Source: Perlucidibaca aquatica
Lineage (GTDB): Bacteria > Pseudomonadota > Gammaproteobacteria > Pseudomonadales > Moraxellaceae
DNA: 64,000 nucleotides
NCBI RefSeq assembly: GCF_001676655.1
Contig: NZ_LZDB01000003.1
Span: 1 to 64,000 of the forward strand
Direction: 5' to 3'
The translations under genes were made by a program, and so were the position numbers. Shown piece by piece: positions 55,104 through 64,000 of the stretch (within the stretch, counting starts at the first letter, position 1; every line of letters begins with the position of its first letter). The notes beneath the pieces are model-generated. The model did not search any database and was not told the origin of the DNA. It saw nothing but the letters and a program-made list of their open reading frames with translations.

Positions 55104-55998
55104 GCGCTACACGCTGGCACAGTGGCTGCAACAGGCGGAAGCCGGCTTTCGTGAGCACGCGCAGTGGCGAATTCCCGGCGTAGCGGACCAGTCGCCTCGC
55201 CGTGAGGCACAGTGGTTGCTGGCTGCCGCGTTATCGCAGACGCAGGCTTGGCTGATGACATGGCCGGAGCGCGAGCTCACCGAGGCGCAACTCATTCGTG
55301 CTGAGGATTGGCTGGCGCGGCGACTGCAAGGTGAGCCATTGGCTCTGCTGCGTGGCGAACATGAGTTTTGGTCGCTCCCCTTAACGGTCACGGCCGACAC
55401 CCTGATTCCCCGCGCCGATACCGAACGCGTAGTCGAAGTTGCGCTGGGTTGTCTGGCGCAGTCCGACCTTAGTGCACCGGATATCTTGGATTTGGGCACT
55501 GGCAGTGGCGCGATTGCGTTAGCCTTGGCACATAGCCTGCCACAGGCGCATCTCGTTGCTGTTGATCGCTCTGCGCCAGCACTGGCAGTGGCCGAGGCAA
55601 ATGGCCGCGATCTGGGCTTGTCGGTGCAGTGGATACTCAGCGATTGGTTCAGTGCACTGGGTACGATGCGGTTTCATTTAATTGTCAGTAACCCACCGTA
55701 TTTAGCTGAGGATGACCTGCACTTACTCCATCTACAACATGAGCCGCGATCGGCGCTGGTGGCAGAATCGAACGGGATGGCGGATTTATGGCAGCTAGTC
55801 ACCATGGCCCCAGCGCATTTACAGGATCACGGTTGGCTCCTGCTCGAACACGGCGCAACGCAAGCAGAGGCCGTGCGCGAAGCGCTGCAGCAACGTGGCT
55901 TTGAGCAGGTACAAAGCTGGCAGGACTTAGCCGGTCAGGACCGAGTCAGTGGAGGCCAATGGTGCGTATCCGCGGAGAGTACACTTGCTGACCGATGA
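55093..55998 (+). CDS. prmC: Release factor glutamine methyltransferase
   Basis: A 301-residue SAM-dependent methyltransferase that modifies the GGQ glutamine of RF1 and RF2. Visible: [18 protein letters not shown] loop [17 protein letters not shown] and the active-site NPPY ([13 protein letters not shown]). It starts inside the end of prfA and ends inside the start of moeB, so all are probably coupled. Confidence 0.96.
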   Translation: MSSKRYTLAQWLQQAEAGFREHAQWRIPGVADQSPRREAQWLLAAALSQTQAWLMTWPERELTEAQLIRAEDWLARRLQGEPLALLRGEHEFWSLPLTVTADTLIPRADTERVVEVALGCLAQSDLSAPDILDLGTGSGAIALALAHSLPQAHLVAVDRSAPALAVAEANGRDLGLSVQWILSDWFSALGTMRFHLIVSNPPYLAEDDLHLLHLQHEPRSALVAESNGMADLWQLVTMAPAHLQDHGWLLLEHGATQAEAVREALQQRGFEQVQSWQDLAGQDRVSGGQWCVSAESTLADR

Positions 55999-56740
55999 CC
56001 AGCTGCTGCGATATCACCGGCAGATACTGCTGCCGACGTGGGATATTGCCGCGCAAAGCCAAATTGCCTCGGCCTCGGTTCTGGTGGTTGGCTTGGGTGG
56101 TTTGGGTTGCCCCTTGGCGCAACAACTTACGCTAGCGGGTATTGGCCGCTTGCTGCTGGCGGATTTTGACCGTGTAGAGCTAAGTAATCTGCAGCGCCAA
56201 ATGCTGCATCACGATGCCGATATTGGCCGCTTTAAGGTCGAGTCTGCCCGCGACAGTTTGTTAGCGCTTCGTGCCGATGTGGTCATTGATATCCTGCCTG
56301 AGCGTATGGATGAAGCGCGTTTGATGCAGGCTTTAGCCAGTGTCGATGCGGTCGCCGATTGCTGCGATAATTTCGCCACCCGTGATTTGATTAATCGCTG
56401 TGCTTGGGCGCTGAAAAAGCCGGTGATTTCGGCAGCGGCTATTGCTTGGCAGGGTCAGTTGAGTGTCTTTGATGCGACGCAAGCTGAGTCGGCCTGTTAC
56501 CGTTGCCTCTATCCTGAGAGTGACGACGCCGCGCTGACGTGCAATGACAATGGGGTAATGACCACAACAGTCGCCGTGATGGGCAGTTGGCAGGCGCAAG
56601 AAGTGTTGAAAGTGTTAACGAAAACAGGAGAGTCGCTGTGCGGGCAGCTCCTGTTATGGGATGGCAGAGTCAATGAGGTGAGGCGTGTGCGAACGCCCCG
56701 CGATCCGGCATGTCCGGTATGCAGCAATCAGGGAGATTGA
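55985..56740 (+). CDS. moeB: MoeB/ThiF-family adenylyltransferase
   Basis: A 251-residue E1-like enzyme that adenylates the C-terminal glycine of a sulfur carrier (MoaD or ThiS). Visible: [33 protein letters not shown], the arginine in LSNLQRQMLH, DCCDNFATRDLIN and a zinc site CYRCLYP with CPVCSNQ. TTG 55985 is chosen because GGAG lies seven bases before it and it restores the usual MoeB N-terminus; it overlaps prmC by 14 bases. No moa gene is nearby, so ThiF or MoeB function cannot be separated. Confidence 0.9.
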   Translation: MLTDDQLLRYHRQILLPTWDIAAQSQIASASVLVVGLGGLGCPLAQQLTLAGIGRLLLADFDRVELSNLQRQMLHHDADIGRFKVESARDSLLALRADVVIDILPERMDEARLMQALASVDAVADCCDNFATRDLINRCAWALKKPVISAAAIAWQGQLSVFDATQAESACYRCLYPESDDAALTCNDNGVMTTTVAVMGSWQAQEVLKVLTKTGESLCGQLLLWDGRVNEVRRVRTPRDPACPVCSNQGD

Positions 56741-56745
56741 AAGAG

Positions 56746-58053
56746 ATGAATCACTACGCAAACTGGGGCAATGCGCTGAAGGGCTTGTTCCGCATTAGCC
56801 AGACCACCACGGTTCTCGCCGCCACAGGGCTGGCGTGGGCTGCGGGCGAACGACCGCCACTGCCGCGCCTGTTACGTCTGACCTTCGAGCGCTTAGGGGC
56901 AACCTATGTGAAGCTGGGACAGTTCGTGGCGAGCTCGCCGTCCATTTTTCCGGCCGAATATGTCACGGAGTTTCAGCACTGCCTGGATAAAACTGAGCCG
57001 CTGCCGTTCAGCATCTTGAAACAAGTGCTGGAGCGCGAGTTGAAGCGTCCTTTAAGCGAGATTTACAGCGAGATTGATGAGATTCCACTCGCCTCAGCCT
57101 CGGTTGCTCAGGTGCATGCTGCGAAGTTGCTCAATGGCGACTCCGTCGTTATCAAAATTCAAAAGCCCGGTGTTGAGAATGTATTGCTCACCGACTTGAA
57201 CTTTCTGTATGTGGCTGCGGTATTGCTCGAACGTGTATTGCCTAAACTGAAGTTTGCTTCCCTGTCGGGCATCGTCAGCGAAATTCAGGCCTGCATGATG
57301 GAAGAGGTCGATTTCTACAAAGAGGCCCGCAACGTAGAACAATTCCGTGAGTTTTTGAAAACCTCGGGCAATACCCAGGCCACAGCACCCAGAATTTATC
57401 CGGAAGCCTCGAGTTTGCGCGTATTAACCATGGAGCGTTTCTACGGCGTGCCGCTCACGGACTTAGAGACGATTCGCAAATACACCAAAGATCCCGCAGG
57501 CACGCTGGTCGCGGCGTTGAATACGTGGTTTTCCAGCCTCATGTTGTGCGAAAGCTTTCACGCCGATTTGCACGCCGGCAACCTCATGGTGCTGACCGAT
57601 GGGCGTCTAGGTTTTATTGATTTCGGCATTGTGGGTCGTATTGCCCCGGAAACCTGGTCTGCCACCATGAGCTTCATTGAGTCGCTGAGCAGTGGCGATT
57701 TCAAAACCATGGCGGAAAGCATGGCGGTCATTGGTATGACCAAGCGCAAAGTCGATCAAGAGAAGCTCTCGCGAGACTTAGAGGCGATTTATGGGGCAGC
57801 GACTCAGGTTGATCCTGAGCAAGTCATGAATGCCCTGAATAATGACAACGAGATTAATAAGTTAATGCTCGAGGTGGTGGCGGTAGGCGAGCGTCATGGC
57901 ATCCGATTCCCGCGCGCTTTTGCTTTGTTGCTGAAGCAAATGCTCTATTTCGACCGCTACATTCGTATTTTAGCGCCCGACATGAACCTGTTCGATGATG
58001 ACCGGATTGAGTTCATGGCACTCGGCGATGGAAAGCCCGCCTTGCTGCATTAA
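56746..58053 (+). CDS. ABC1/UbiB-family atypical kinase, second copy
   Basis: A 435-residue ABC1/AarF family protein with YVKLGQFVASSPSIFP (KxGQ motif), IPLASASVAQVHAAKLLNG, FHADLHAGNLMV and the metal-binding FIDFGIVGRI. It is closer in shape to cyanobacterial and Acinetobacter AarF proteins than to E. coli UbiB, and lacks obvious C-terminal membrane helices. It lies five bases after moeB. Role in quinone or lipid metabolism is family-based. ATG 56746 is chosen; the in-frame sequence before it overlaps moeB. The paralogue at 24057-25361 differs strongly, so the two are not a recent duplication. Confidence 0.85.
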   Translation: MNHYANWGNALKGLFRISQTTTVLAATGLAWAAGERPPLPRLLRLTFERLGATYVKLGQFVASSPSIFPAEYVTEFQHCLDKTEPLPFSILKQVLERELKRPLSEIYSEIDEIPLASASVAQVHAAKLLNGDSVVIKIQKPGVENVLLTDLNFLYVAAVLLERVLPKLKFASLSGIVSEIQACMMEEVDFYKEARNVEQFREFLKTSGNTQATAPRIYPEASSLRVLTMERFYGVPLTDLETIRKYTKDPAGTLVAALNTWFSSLMLCESFHADLHAGNLMVLTDGRLGFIDFGIVGRIAPETWSATMSFIESLSSGDFKTMAESMAVIGMTKRKVDQEKLSRDLEAIYGAATQVDPEQVMNALNNDNEINKLMLEVVAVGERHGIRFPRAFALLLKQMLYFDRYIRILAPDMNLFDDDRIEFMALGDGKPALLH

Positions 58054-58165
58054 TGGCCCGCGTTAAGGCGCGGTATTAACTCTGTAGCAATTCGTCTCAC
58101 ACCCCTCGACGCGGTGCGTGCAAAGTGCCAGCCTGAAGCTTCGCAAGGTGATCCAGGAGGACATC

Positions 58166-59194
58166 ATGCAAGGCTTCATAAGGCGATTGTTGCTTTCTGG
58201 CATGGTAGCCACCCTACCCACGGGCGCTTATGCCCAATCTTGCCTGAGCTACGACAGTGCCGGCGATTTCATGGGGTGGGCAGACTATCCGCACTGCCTG
58301 GTCGATCAGCACACCCAGTCCACCGTGCGTTGGCTTGATGATTGGTTCAGCCAGCCTCCCTCAGACTCCGCCAGTGAGCTGACCACAGAAACAGCATTAG
58401 CGCAGGCGCGGCTTCGTCTGATTAATGAATGGGTGCTTGATGACCGAGGTGAGCTGACTCCCGCTCTGCGCTTACGGGCGAACTTGGCATTGCCGCAACT
58501 GGCCCGGCGTTTGTCGCTCATTTTTGAAGATGAGAACGGTCAAGCGCGTCGAGTCGCTGGCGTGCCGGCGGTGAATGAAGCGGCGTTCGCTTTACGCTGG
58601 GCTGTGCTCAGTCTCAAACGGTTGAATATTGATACGGATGTGGGCTTGCACAGCACCACGGACCTCTTTGTGCGTGCCCGCTTACAGCAATCCATTGCCT
58701 TAGCCGAACACGATGAGTTGAAACTTTTTCACAGCGCCCGCTATGGCATTCAAGAGGGCTGGCGAGGGCTACAAAACATCGAGTGGTCGCATGCGTTTAA
58801 CCACTATCAGGTAGGCGTTGTGTATCACCAATTGGACTATGAGCAAGAGAGTGCGGATGACGGTATGCGCTGGAGTCGTGGCGTGTTGCTGGCAGAAGAG
58901 CGCTCGAAAACTACCACGGTATCTTATGGTTTTAGTCAGGAAGGGCGAACACGACCGAACTGGAAAACACAGAGTGATTCACTCTGGTGGCGCTGGCGGC
59001 AGCAAGTGGCAAGGGAATGGTTTTTTGTGGAGTTAGAACCCCGCTTGACGTATAGCCATCTGGGCAACGAGGATACGCAGCCGTCGTTGACGCTGCGTTT
59101 TGAAGTGCTGTGGGGCGGCTCGGCAACAGCCCCCCAGCTGTATCGTCCAACGTCACACCTGGAGCCTGAGATTGGGATGTCGCTAACACCATGA
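58166..59194 (+). CDS. Exported protein of unknown function
   Basis: A 342-residue protein with a signal peptide (MQGFIRRLLLSGMVATLPTG, cleavage after GAYA). The first half of the mature protein is helical and charged; the second half alternates polar and aromatic residues (KLFHSARYGIQEGW, HYQVGVVYHQLDY, WFFVELEPRLTYSHLGN, LTLRFEVLWGG), typical of beta strands and compatible with an outer-membrane barrel. AGGAGG lies six bases before ATG 58166, settling the start against an in-frame ATG at 58118. Its stop overlaps the next gene. No family recognised. Confidence 0.75.
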   Translation: MQGFIRRLLLSGMVATLPTGAYAQSCLSYDSAGDFMGWADYPHCLVDQHTQSTVRWLDDWFSQPPSDSASELTTETALAQARLRLINEWVLDDRGELTPALRLRANLALPQLARRLSLIFEDENGQARRVAGVPAVNEAAFALRWAVLSLKRLNIDTDVGLHSTTDLFVRARLQQSIALAEHDELKLFHSARYGIQEGWRGLQNIEWSHAFNHYQVGVVYHQLDYEQESADDGMRWSRGVLLAEERSKTTTVSYGFSQEGRTRPNWKTQSDSLWWRWRQQVAREWFFVELEPRLTYSHLGNEDTQPSLTLRFEVLWGGSATAPQLYRPTSHLEPEIGMSLTP

Positions 59195-60183
59195 AGAGTG
59201 CGTTTCGTCAGCAACTCCCCGGCATCACCGGAGGGTTTGATCAATACCTTGAATTTGGCGTAGACACGCGCACGCATCATGCATTTTGGTTAAGCCGCCA
59301 ACTGTTATCGCGCCCCTGGCAGACGACGATTCAGCGTCGAGTCACCCTGGGCGTCAGCCAGGCCGGGGCTGGTGAGTCTTGGTTGTTACAAGATACAGAT
59401 GCCTGTACAGGGCACATGAGCCTGCCGACGTTCTGGCCCATTGAGCAATACAACAGTGCCTCTGGGAGTTTCCTTAGCAGTGAGGAAAGTCTGCTCCAAG
59501 GGCGTTTATTTACTAAAGGCGGTCATGCCACGTGGCGATTGCGGGGGAGCAGCCCCGTCGATCCGCAATCGCTGCATTGGCCTTCCGGCGGCATGCGTTG
59601 CCAACCCACGCAATGGTTAGGCGAGATAGAGGCCGGCGGCGCGTCACTCTCCGGTTTATTTGTCGGCGCACGCGTTCAGTATTGGGGTCGCGTAGCGCCT
59701 ATTGGCATGGCCTTACTTTCCGTGCCCAAGCTCGGCGGCGATGCACAAGTGCAGCTCACGGCGATAGGCCAGTTTGCCGGGCGTGCAGGCGCATTAAGCG
59801 AGCGTTTGAATGGAGCGGTAGGCATCTTGCGGGTGGGCGATGAAACCTATCGTTTCGACCGCTGGTGGCCGGCAGGGACCGTTGCGCCATCGCGCTTGGA
59901 TGCCTATCGCTGGATGGCCACGCTGGCTAGCTCCACGCATCGTTTGGAATTGGTGGCAGATGGCGGCAACCCACGGATTACCCCGTGGCAAGGGCTGGTC
60001 GATCACACCCCGGAAGGGCTAAGGCAGCTGCTGCGCATTACCCCGTATGCTGCAATTCATGCGCGTTTGTTTGAGCGCGGCAGTCAGATCGCACTACAGG
60101 AATGGCGAAGTGATGAGGCCTTACTGATGACGCTGGCCGGTGACACTCCCCACTTGCCGGAAGGGCCTAGCGCTACGCCTTAG
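59191..60183 (+). CDS. Protein of unknown function, coupled to the exported protein upstream
   Basis: A 330-residue soluble-looking protein without signal peptide or membrane helices, rich in Trp, Gly and Arg (WLLQDTDACTGHMSLPTFWP, GGHATWRLRGSSPVDPQSLH, YRFDRWWPAGTVAP). The run of short polar/hydrophobic strands suggests a beta-rich fold. It begins at ATGA overlapping the previous stop, so the two are translated together. It ends 11 bases into the convergent 7TM-receiver gene. Function unknown. Confidence 0.7.
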   Translation: MKSAFRQQLPGITGGFDQYLEFGVDTRTHHAFWLSRQLLSRPWQTTIQRRVTLGVSQAGAGESWLLQDTDACTGHMSLPTFWPIEQYNSASGSFLSSEESLLQGRLFTKGGHATWRLRGSSPVDPQSLHWPSGGMRCQPTQWLGEIEAGGASLSGLFVGARVQYWGRVAPIGMALLSVPKLGGDAQVQLTAIGQFAGRAGALSERLNGAVGILRVGDETYRFDRWWPAGTVAPSRLDAYRWMATLASSTHRLELVADGGNPRITPWQGLVDHTPEGLRQLLRITPYAAIHARLFERGSQIALQEWRSDEALLMTLAGDTPHLPEGPSATP

Positions 60184-61795
60184 CTTCTGGCTTTGCACGC
60201 CAGCGCTGCAGCAGTTCATGCAAGGTTCGCATGTCGATAGGCTTTTGCAGGAAATCATTCATGCCCGCTTCGCGGGCTTGCGTTTCGTAAGCCGCAGACA
60301 CATGTGCAGTGATGGCCACAATGGGAATATGGGCTGCGCTAGCAAAACGGTGTTTGCTGGCTTCAGCGCGCCAGAGCTGGGCGGTGGAGATACCATCGAG
60401 GCCAGGTAGGTCGCAATCCATCAGGACTAAGTCGAAGTGTTGCTGTTTTAGGCAGGTTAGGGCTTGCTGCCCATCGCCCACCGAGTGGGGCTGGCAACCC
60501 AATTTAAGTAGCAGACCGGTCAGCACCTGTTGCACCCACGGATTGTCCTCAACGACCAGAACGTGCATGGCCGGTAGCTTCGTCATGGACGTGGGAGCCG
60601 CGGGTAAGGGCTTAGCGAGCGAGGGTTTGGGCTTCTCTGGCTGGCGGCGCGCTGGCTTGACGAGGGGGGCTGGCTGCTCCAGTGCATGGAGCAGCAGCGG
60701 TGCAGCCAGCAGATGCCAAATCATGATGACTTGATAGGGCTCTGCCAGGAAAGGCACCCAGCCTCGCAGTGCAACATCGTTGTAGATTTGACCGCAAAGG
60801 CCCGCAAACATGACCGCGAAATAAAGTTTTGCACCGTGAACGCTTTGCTGCATGGGCAACCAAAGCATGCTGATGATGGTCGCAATACTGAGTAGGCGGA
60901 GACAATCCGCCCATTCAATGGCGAGCGTTACGCTCTGGCTGATGGTATTCAGCATCCAAAGCAGGTTGAGGAGGATGGGGACGCATAGGAAGCGCCGCAT
61001 ACCCGTAGGCAGTAGATCGCGTTGTATCAGGAATTGCCGACAGAGCAGGAGGTGGGCAATGCTCAGCAAGCTACCACTGATTTGAATCAGGCCATGCAGA
61101 GAGCCGGGAACATCTAGCCACCAATACCCAAGCACGCCTCGGTCAGCGAGCGCGCGCAAGATCACGGTGAAAATCACCGACGCAAATATCCAGCGCGTAG
61201 GAATGCTCAGACGGGCAGAGCGAAGGCCAACAATTCCCAGCACGAGGCCGCCCAGAAGACCGATGCCAACGCCATAGATTCCGGCACTATTTTGCGCGTC
61301 GCGAAACAGGCTGTTTTCGATGTTAAGGCGAATGGGCGTTGCCAACGGGTACGAAGAGCTAAGCCGCAAAAAGATCTCGGACTTACCCTCAGGGATCTCT
61401 AACTCAAAACTGTAGCCTAAGCCGTTGATATCGCCCCGTGGCATGAGCTCATTCGCGCCAGCGCGACGTGTTAGCCATTGTCCTGACGCGATGGGGCTGA
61501 TGACTTCAATCCGACCCACATTGGCGCGAGTAATCTCTAGGATGCGTTGTTTCGCTAAGCCTTGGTTATCAATCTTAAGCCGCAATAAGACGGGATGATC
61601 AACGTAGCCCTTAGCAAGAACGGCTTGATCGAGTGCCTGCCAAGTGGGTGAGGCAATATCGAGCCAAGGTGCCAGCTCCAAGCGCTCGTTGGTGCTGTCG
61701 ATGAGTAAGGTGGGGGCGAGCTTTGCTTGCGCCAAACTACCTAAGGTCAGCAGGCAGAGGCTTAGGCAGAACCGGAGAAGTAAGGACGTTTTCAT
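60173..61795 (-). CDS. 7TM sensor (7TMR-DISM type) fused to a receiver domain
   Basis: A 540-residue membrane protein. Signal peptide (about 1-24), periplasmic beta-sandwich of 7TMR-DISMED2 type (about 25-165, VDHPVLLRLKIDNQGLAKQR), seven membrane helices (about 172-373), a Pro/Lys-rich linker (374-408) and a receiver (409-535) with Glu416/Asp417, phosphoacceptor Asp460 (LVLMDCDLPGLDG), Thr496 and Lys518. There is no histidine kinase or other output domain between them, unlike RetS and LadS. The reading frame is intact with no sign of internal deletion. Partner kinase and role unknown. Confidence 0.85.
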   Translation of the reverse strand: MKTSLLLRFCLSLCLLTLGSLAQAKLAPTLLIDSTNERLELAPWLDIASPTWQALDQAVLAKGYVDHPVLLRLKIDNQGLAKQRILEITRANVGRIEVISPIASGQWLTRRAGANELMPRGDINGLGYSFELEIPEGKSEIFLRLSSSYPLATPIRLNIENSLFRDAQNSAGIYGVGIGLLGGLVLGIVGLRSARLSIPTRWIFASVIFTVILRALADRGVLGYWWLDVPGSLHGLIQISGSLLSIAHLLLCRQFLIQRDLLPTGMRRFLCVPILLNLLWMLNTISQSVTLAIEWADCLRLLSIATIISMLWLPMQQSVHGAKLYFAVMFAGLCGQIYNDVALRGWVPFLAEPYQVIMIWHLLAAPLLLHALEQPAPLVKPARRQPEKPKPSLAKPLPAAPTSMTKLPAMHVLVVEDNPWVQQVLTGLLLKLGCQPHSVGDGQQALTCLKQQHFDLVLMDCDLPGLDGISTAQLWRAEASKHRFASAAHIPIVAITAHVSAAYETQAREAGMNDFLQKPIDMRTLHELLQRWRAKPEAKA

Positions 61796-61846
61796 GACCC
61801 CCGAGCCTACACTAGCTGGGCGCGAGGGTCATGAAATACAGACGGG

Positions 61847-64000
61847 TTACTGACGACTGATCGCTTCAGCGACAGTCAGTGCGGTCATGTTGACGATACG
61901 GCGAACGGTCGCACTGGGCGTCAAAATGTGCACGGGCTTTGCGGCGCCCAGCAGGATAGGGCCGATGGTGACGCCATCGCCACAGGCTGTTTTCAGCAAG
62001 TTAAAGGCAATATTGGCGGCATCGACGTTGGGCATGATGAGCAGGTTCGCCGAGCCCTTCAGGCGCGAGTTCGGGAACAGGTTCAAACGAATGCTTTCGT
62101 CGAGCGCGGCATCACCGTGCATCTCGCCATCCACTTCCAGTTCCGGCGCCATGTCCTGAAGGAGTTGGAAGGTTTCACGCATTTTGCGTGCACTTGGCGT
62201 GTTTTCATTGCCGAAGTTGGAGTGCGACAACAGCGCCACTTTCGGGGTTAAGCCAAAGTTACGCACGGCCTCGGTGGCCTTGAGCGTGATATCCGCCAGC
62301 TCTTGCGCCGTGGGGTCCGGATTGACGTAGGTGTCGGCAATAAAGAGCGTACGGTCTTGCAGCATGATGACGTTCATGGCGGCATAGCCACGGCAGTTTT
62401 CTTGCAGGCCAATAATTCGGTCGATGTATCGCAAGTGCAGATCGTAATTAGCGAAGGTGCCGCAAATCATGCCGTCGACTTCACCAAACTTGGTCAGCAG
62501 AGCGCCGATTAAGGTGGTGCGACGACGTACTTCACGCTTGGCGAGCTCAATGCCCACGCCTTTGCGTTCCATGATCTGGTGATAGTGCTGCCAATAAGTG
62601 GCGAAGCGCGGATCATCGTCTTGGTTGACGATTTCAATATCGACACCGGGACGGATACGCAGGCCGAGCTTTTGAATCTGCGTCTCGATAACGGCGGGGC
62701 GACCAATCAGAACAGGGCGAGCTAAGCCTTCATCAACCACGATTTGAACGGCACGCAGCACGCGATCATCTTCGCCTTCACAGTAGGCAATTTTTTGTGG
62801 CTGCGCTTTTGCTTTCGCAAAAACAGGCTTCATCAGGAACGCCGAGTTATAGACGAACTCGGACAGACGCTGGCGATAAGCATCAAAGTCTGCGATGGGG
62901 CGAGTCGCAATGCCCGAATCCATTGCCGCTTTGGCGACGGCGGGTGCAATCGCCATGATTAAGCGTGGATCGAGCGGGCCAGGAATCAAATACTCACGAC
63001 CAAAGCGACGGGCTTCGCCGCTGTAGGCCGCCGAGTCCGAAGACTCCACGTGAGCCATCTGAGCGATTGCGCGCACACAGGCTACTTTCATGGCTTCATT
63101 AACGGTGCTGGCACCCGAGTCCAGTGCGCCACGGAAAATGTATGGGAAGCAGAGCGCATTGTTGACTTGGTTCGGGTAGTCCGAACGGCCCGTGGCGATA
63201 ATGGCGTCGGAGCGCACGGCCTTGACCAGCTCTGGCAGAATTTCGGGAGTTGGGTTGGCCAGCGCGAAGATGATCGGGTCAGCATTCATCTGCATGACCA
63301 TGTCTTGGCTCACGATGCCGGCTGTCGACAGGCCAATGAAGACATCCGCGCCTACGAATAGGTCCGCTAAGGTGCGCGCATCTGTTTTTTGCGCAAAGCG
63401 TTGCTTGCTCTCGTCTAAGCCGCTGCGATCGCTGTGAATAACGCCTTTAGAGTCGGTGACGTAGATGTTCTCACGCTTGGCACCGAGCGAAATCAGCAAG
63501 TCCAAGCAGGTAATTGCGGCTGCACCGGCGCCGGAGCAAATGATTTTTACATCGCCGATGTCTTTCTTGACCAGCAGCAGGGCGTTGAGAACGCCGGCAC
63601 CAACAATGATGGATGTGCCGTGTTGGTCATCATGAAACACCGGAATTTTGCAGCGCTCGCGCAGCTTCTTTTCGATGTAGAAACATTCAGGCGCTTTAAT
63701 GTCTTCTAAGTTGATGCCACCAAACGTGGGCTCAAGCGAAGCAATAATATCGACCAGCTTATCGGGGTCGCGCTCATTGATTTCGATGTCAAACACATCA
63801 ATGCCCGCAAACTTTTTGAACAGCACGCCTTTGCCTTCCATGACGGGTTTCGACGCCAAGGGGCCGATGTCACCGAGGCCCAATACGGCCGTGCCGTTGG
63901 TAATCACGGCAACCAGATTGCCACGCGCGGTGTAGCGAGAAACAGTGGAAGGGTCACGCGCAATTTCTTCGCAAGGCGCGGCCACACCGGGTGAGTAAGC
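61847..64000 (-). CDS. maeB: NADP-dependent malic enzyme MaeB (5' end outside window)
   Basis: 718 codons of a malic enzyme-phosphotransacetylase fusion; the frame is open to the edge (first residues [10 protein letters not shown], the family's early segment), so roughly 40 N-terminal residues are missing. Malic domain: [36 protein letters not shown] and the NADP loop [15 protein letters not shown]-terminal phosphotransacetylase-like domain from about residue 430 ([44 protein letters not shown]), which in E. coli binds acetyl-CoA as a regulator. It converts malate to pyruvate and CO2 while making NADPH. Confidence 0.97.
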   Translation of the reverse strand, partial: AYSPGVAAPCEEIARDPSTVSRYTARGNLVAVITNGTAVLGLGDIGPLASKPVMEGKGVLFKKFAGIDVFDIEINERDPDKLVDIIASLEPTFGGINLEDIKAPECFYIEKKLRERCKIPVFHDDQHGTSIIVGAGVLNALLLVKKDIGDVKIICSGAGAAAITCLDLLISLGAKRENIYVTDSKGVIHSDRSGLDESKQRFAQKTDARTLADLFVGADVFIGLSTAGIVSQDMVMQMNADPIIFALANPTPEILPELVKAVRSDAIIATGRSDYPNQVNNALCFPYIFRGALDSGASTVNEAMKVACVRAIAQMAHVESSDSAAYSGEARRFGREYLIPGPLDPRLIMAIAPAVAKAAMDSGIATRPIADFDAYRQRLSEFVYNSAFLMKPVFAKAKAQPQKIAYCEGEDDRVLRAVQIVVDEGLARPVLIGRPAVIETQIQKLGLRIRPGVDIEIVNQDDDPRFATYWQHYHQIMERKGVGIELAKREVRRRTTLIGALLTKFGEVDGMICGTFANYDLHLRYIDRIIGLQENCRGYAAMNVIMLQDRTLFIADTYVNPDPTAQELADITLKATEAVRNFGLTPKVALLSHSNFGNENTPSARKMRETFQLLQDMAPELEVDGEMHGDAALDESIRLNLFPNSRLKGSANLLIMPNVDAANIAFNLLKTACGDGVTIGPILLGAAKPVHILTPSATVRRIVNMTALTVAEAISRQ

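Noticed and set aside
59191-60183. Carotenoid hydratase-like or other enzyme assignment for the second unknown gene
   Set aside because: Similarity was only an impression of Trp/Gly-rich strands; no conserved motif could be named.
1-64000. CRISPR arrays, insertion sequences, prophage or integron elements
   Set aside because: No regularly spaced repeats of CRISPR type, no transposase or integrase motif and no attachment-site duplication was seen at either tRNA gene.

Overview
The window is a chromosomal segment from a gammaproteobacterium, most likely Pseudomonadales. The evidence is gene order plus protein character. There is an intact tuf-S10-spc-alpha ribosomal superoperon, a lolB-ispE-tRNA-Gln-prs-rplY-pth-ychF block divergent from hemA-prfA-prmC-moeB, and uvrA next to yajR and ssb. 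A detached gspN-gspC-gspD type II secretion cluster and an AdeT-like (DUF6091) periplasmic protein recall Acinetobacter and other Moraxellaceae; that placement is inference. Base composition looks moderately GC-rich by eye. I saw no insertion sequence, prophage, CRISPR array or integron, so this reads as core genome with a few accessory patches.

Layout. 1-13970 (+): end of tuf, then rpsJ to rplQ in the canonical S10/spc/alpha order including secY, rpmJ and rpoA, closed by a strong terminator. 14047-19466: uvrA (-), then yajR, ssb and an H-NS-like gene (+). 19616-24060 (+): type II secretion genes gspN, gspC and gspD, GspD having a long unusual C-terminal tail. 24057-29750 (-): an ABC1/UbiB-type kinase, a RutE-like nitroreductase with a pirin, and a purine operon (small membrane protein, purE, purK, apt, nucleosidase). 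29847-32163 (+): membrane protein, mpl, crcB. 32197-33248 (-): TerC-family protein and ppnP. 33408-36964 (+): a YiiX-type peptidase-like gene behind a Pho-box-like repeat array, a PIN-PhoH ATPase, and an ornithine/lysine decarboxylase with an attenuator-like leader. 37044-43051: KefB/C-type antiporter, ppa, a highly expressed-looking tandem-repeat protein, a GST, an AdeT-like protein, a thermonuclease homologue and tRNA-Met. 43155-47489: two small exported proteins divergent from a LuxR-type regulator/hybrid histidine kinase/receiver operon. 47479-52560 (-): ychF, pth, rplY, prs, tRNA-Gln, ispE, lolB. 52747-58053 (+): hemA, prfA, prmC, moeB and a second ABC1 kinase. 58166-60183 (+): two unrecognised genes. 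60173-64000 (-): a 7TM-receiver fusion and maeB, whose start lies beyond the window.

How the genes work together. Most of the window serves translation and its supply: ribosomal proteins, release factor PrfA and its methylase PrmC, Pth, YchF and two tRNAs. PRPP synthesis (prs), purine synthesis and salvage (purE, purK, apt, nucleosidase), and envelope/isoprenoid functions (ispE, lolB, mpl, secY) accompany it. The most interesting parts are not textbook genes. They are the regulated-looking leaders (decarboxylase, pirin, PhoH-family region), the 35-residue repeat protein, the kinase-less 7TM-receiver protein, the GspD tail repeats, and the unrecognised gene pair at 58166-60183. No single stretch is clearly a new defence or mobile system. 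No stretch longer than 300 bases lacks a gene.
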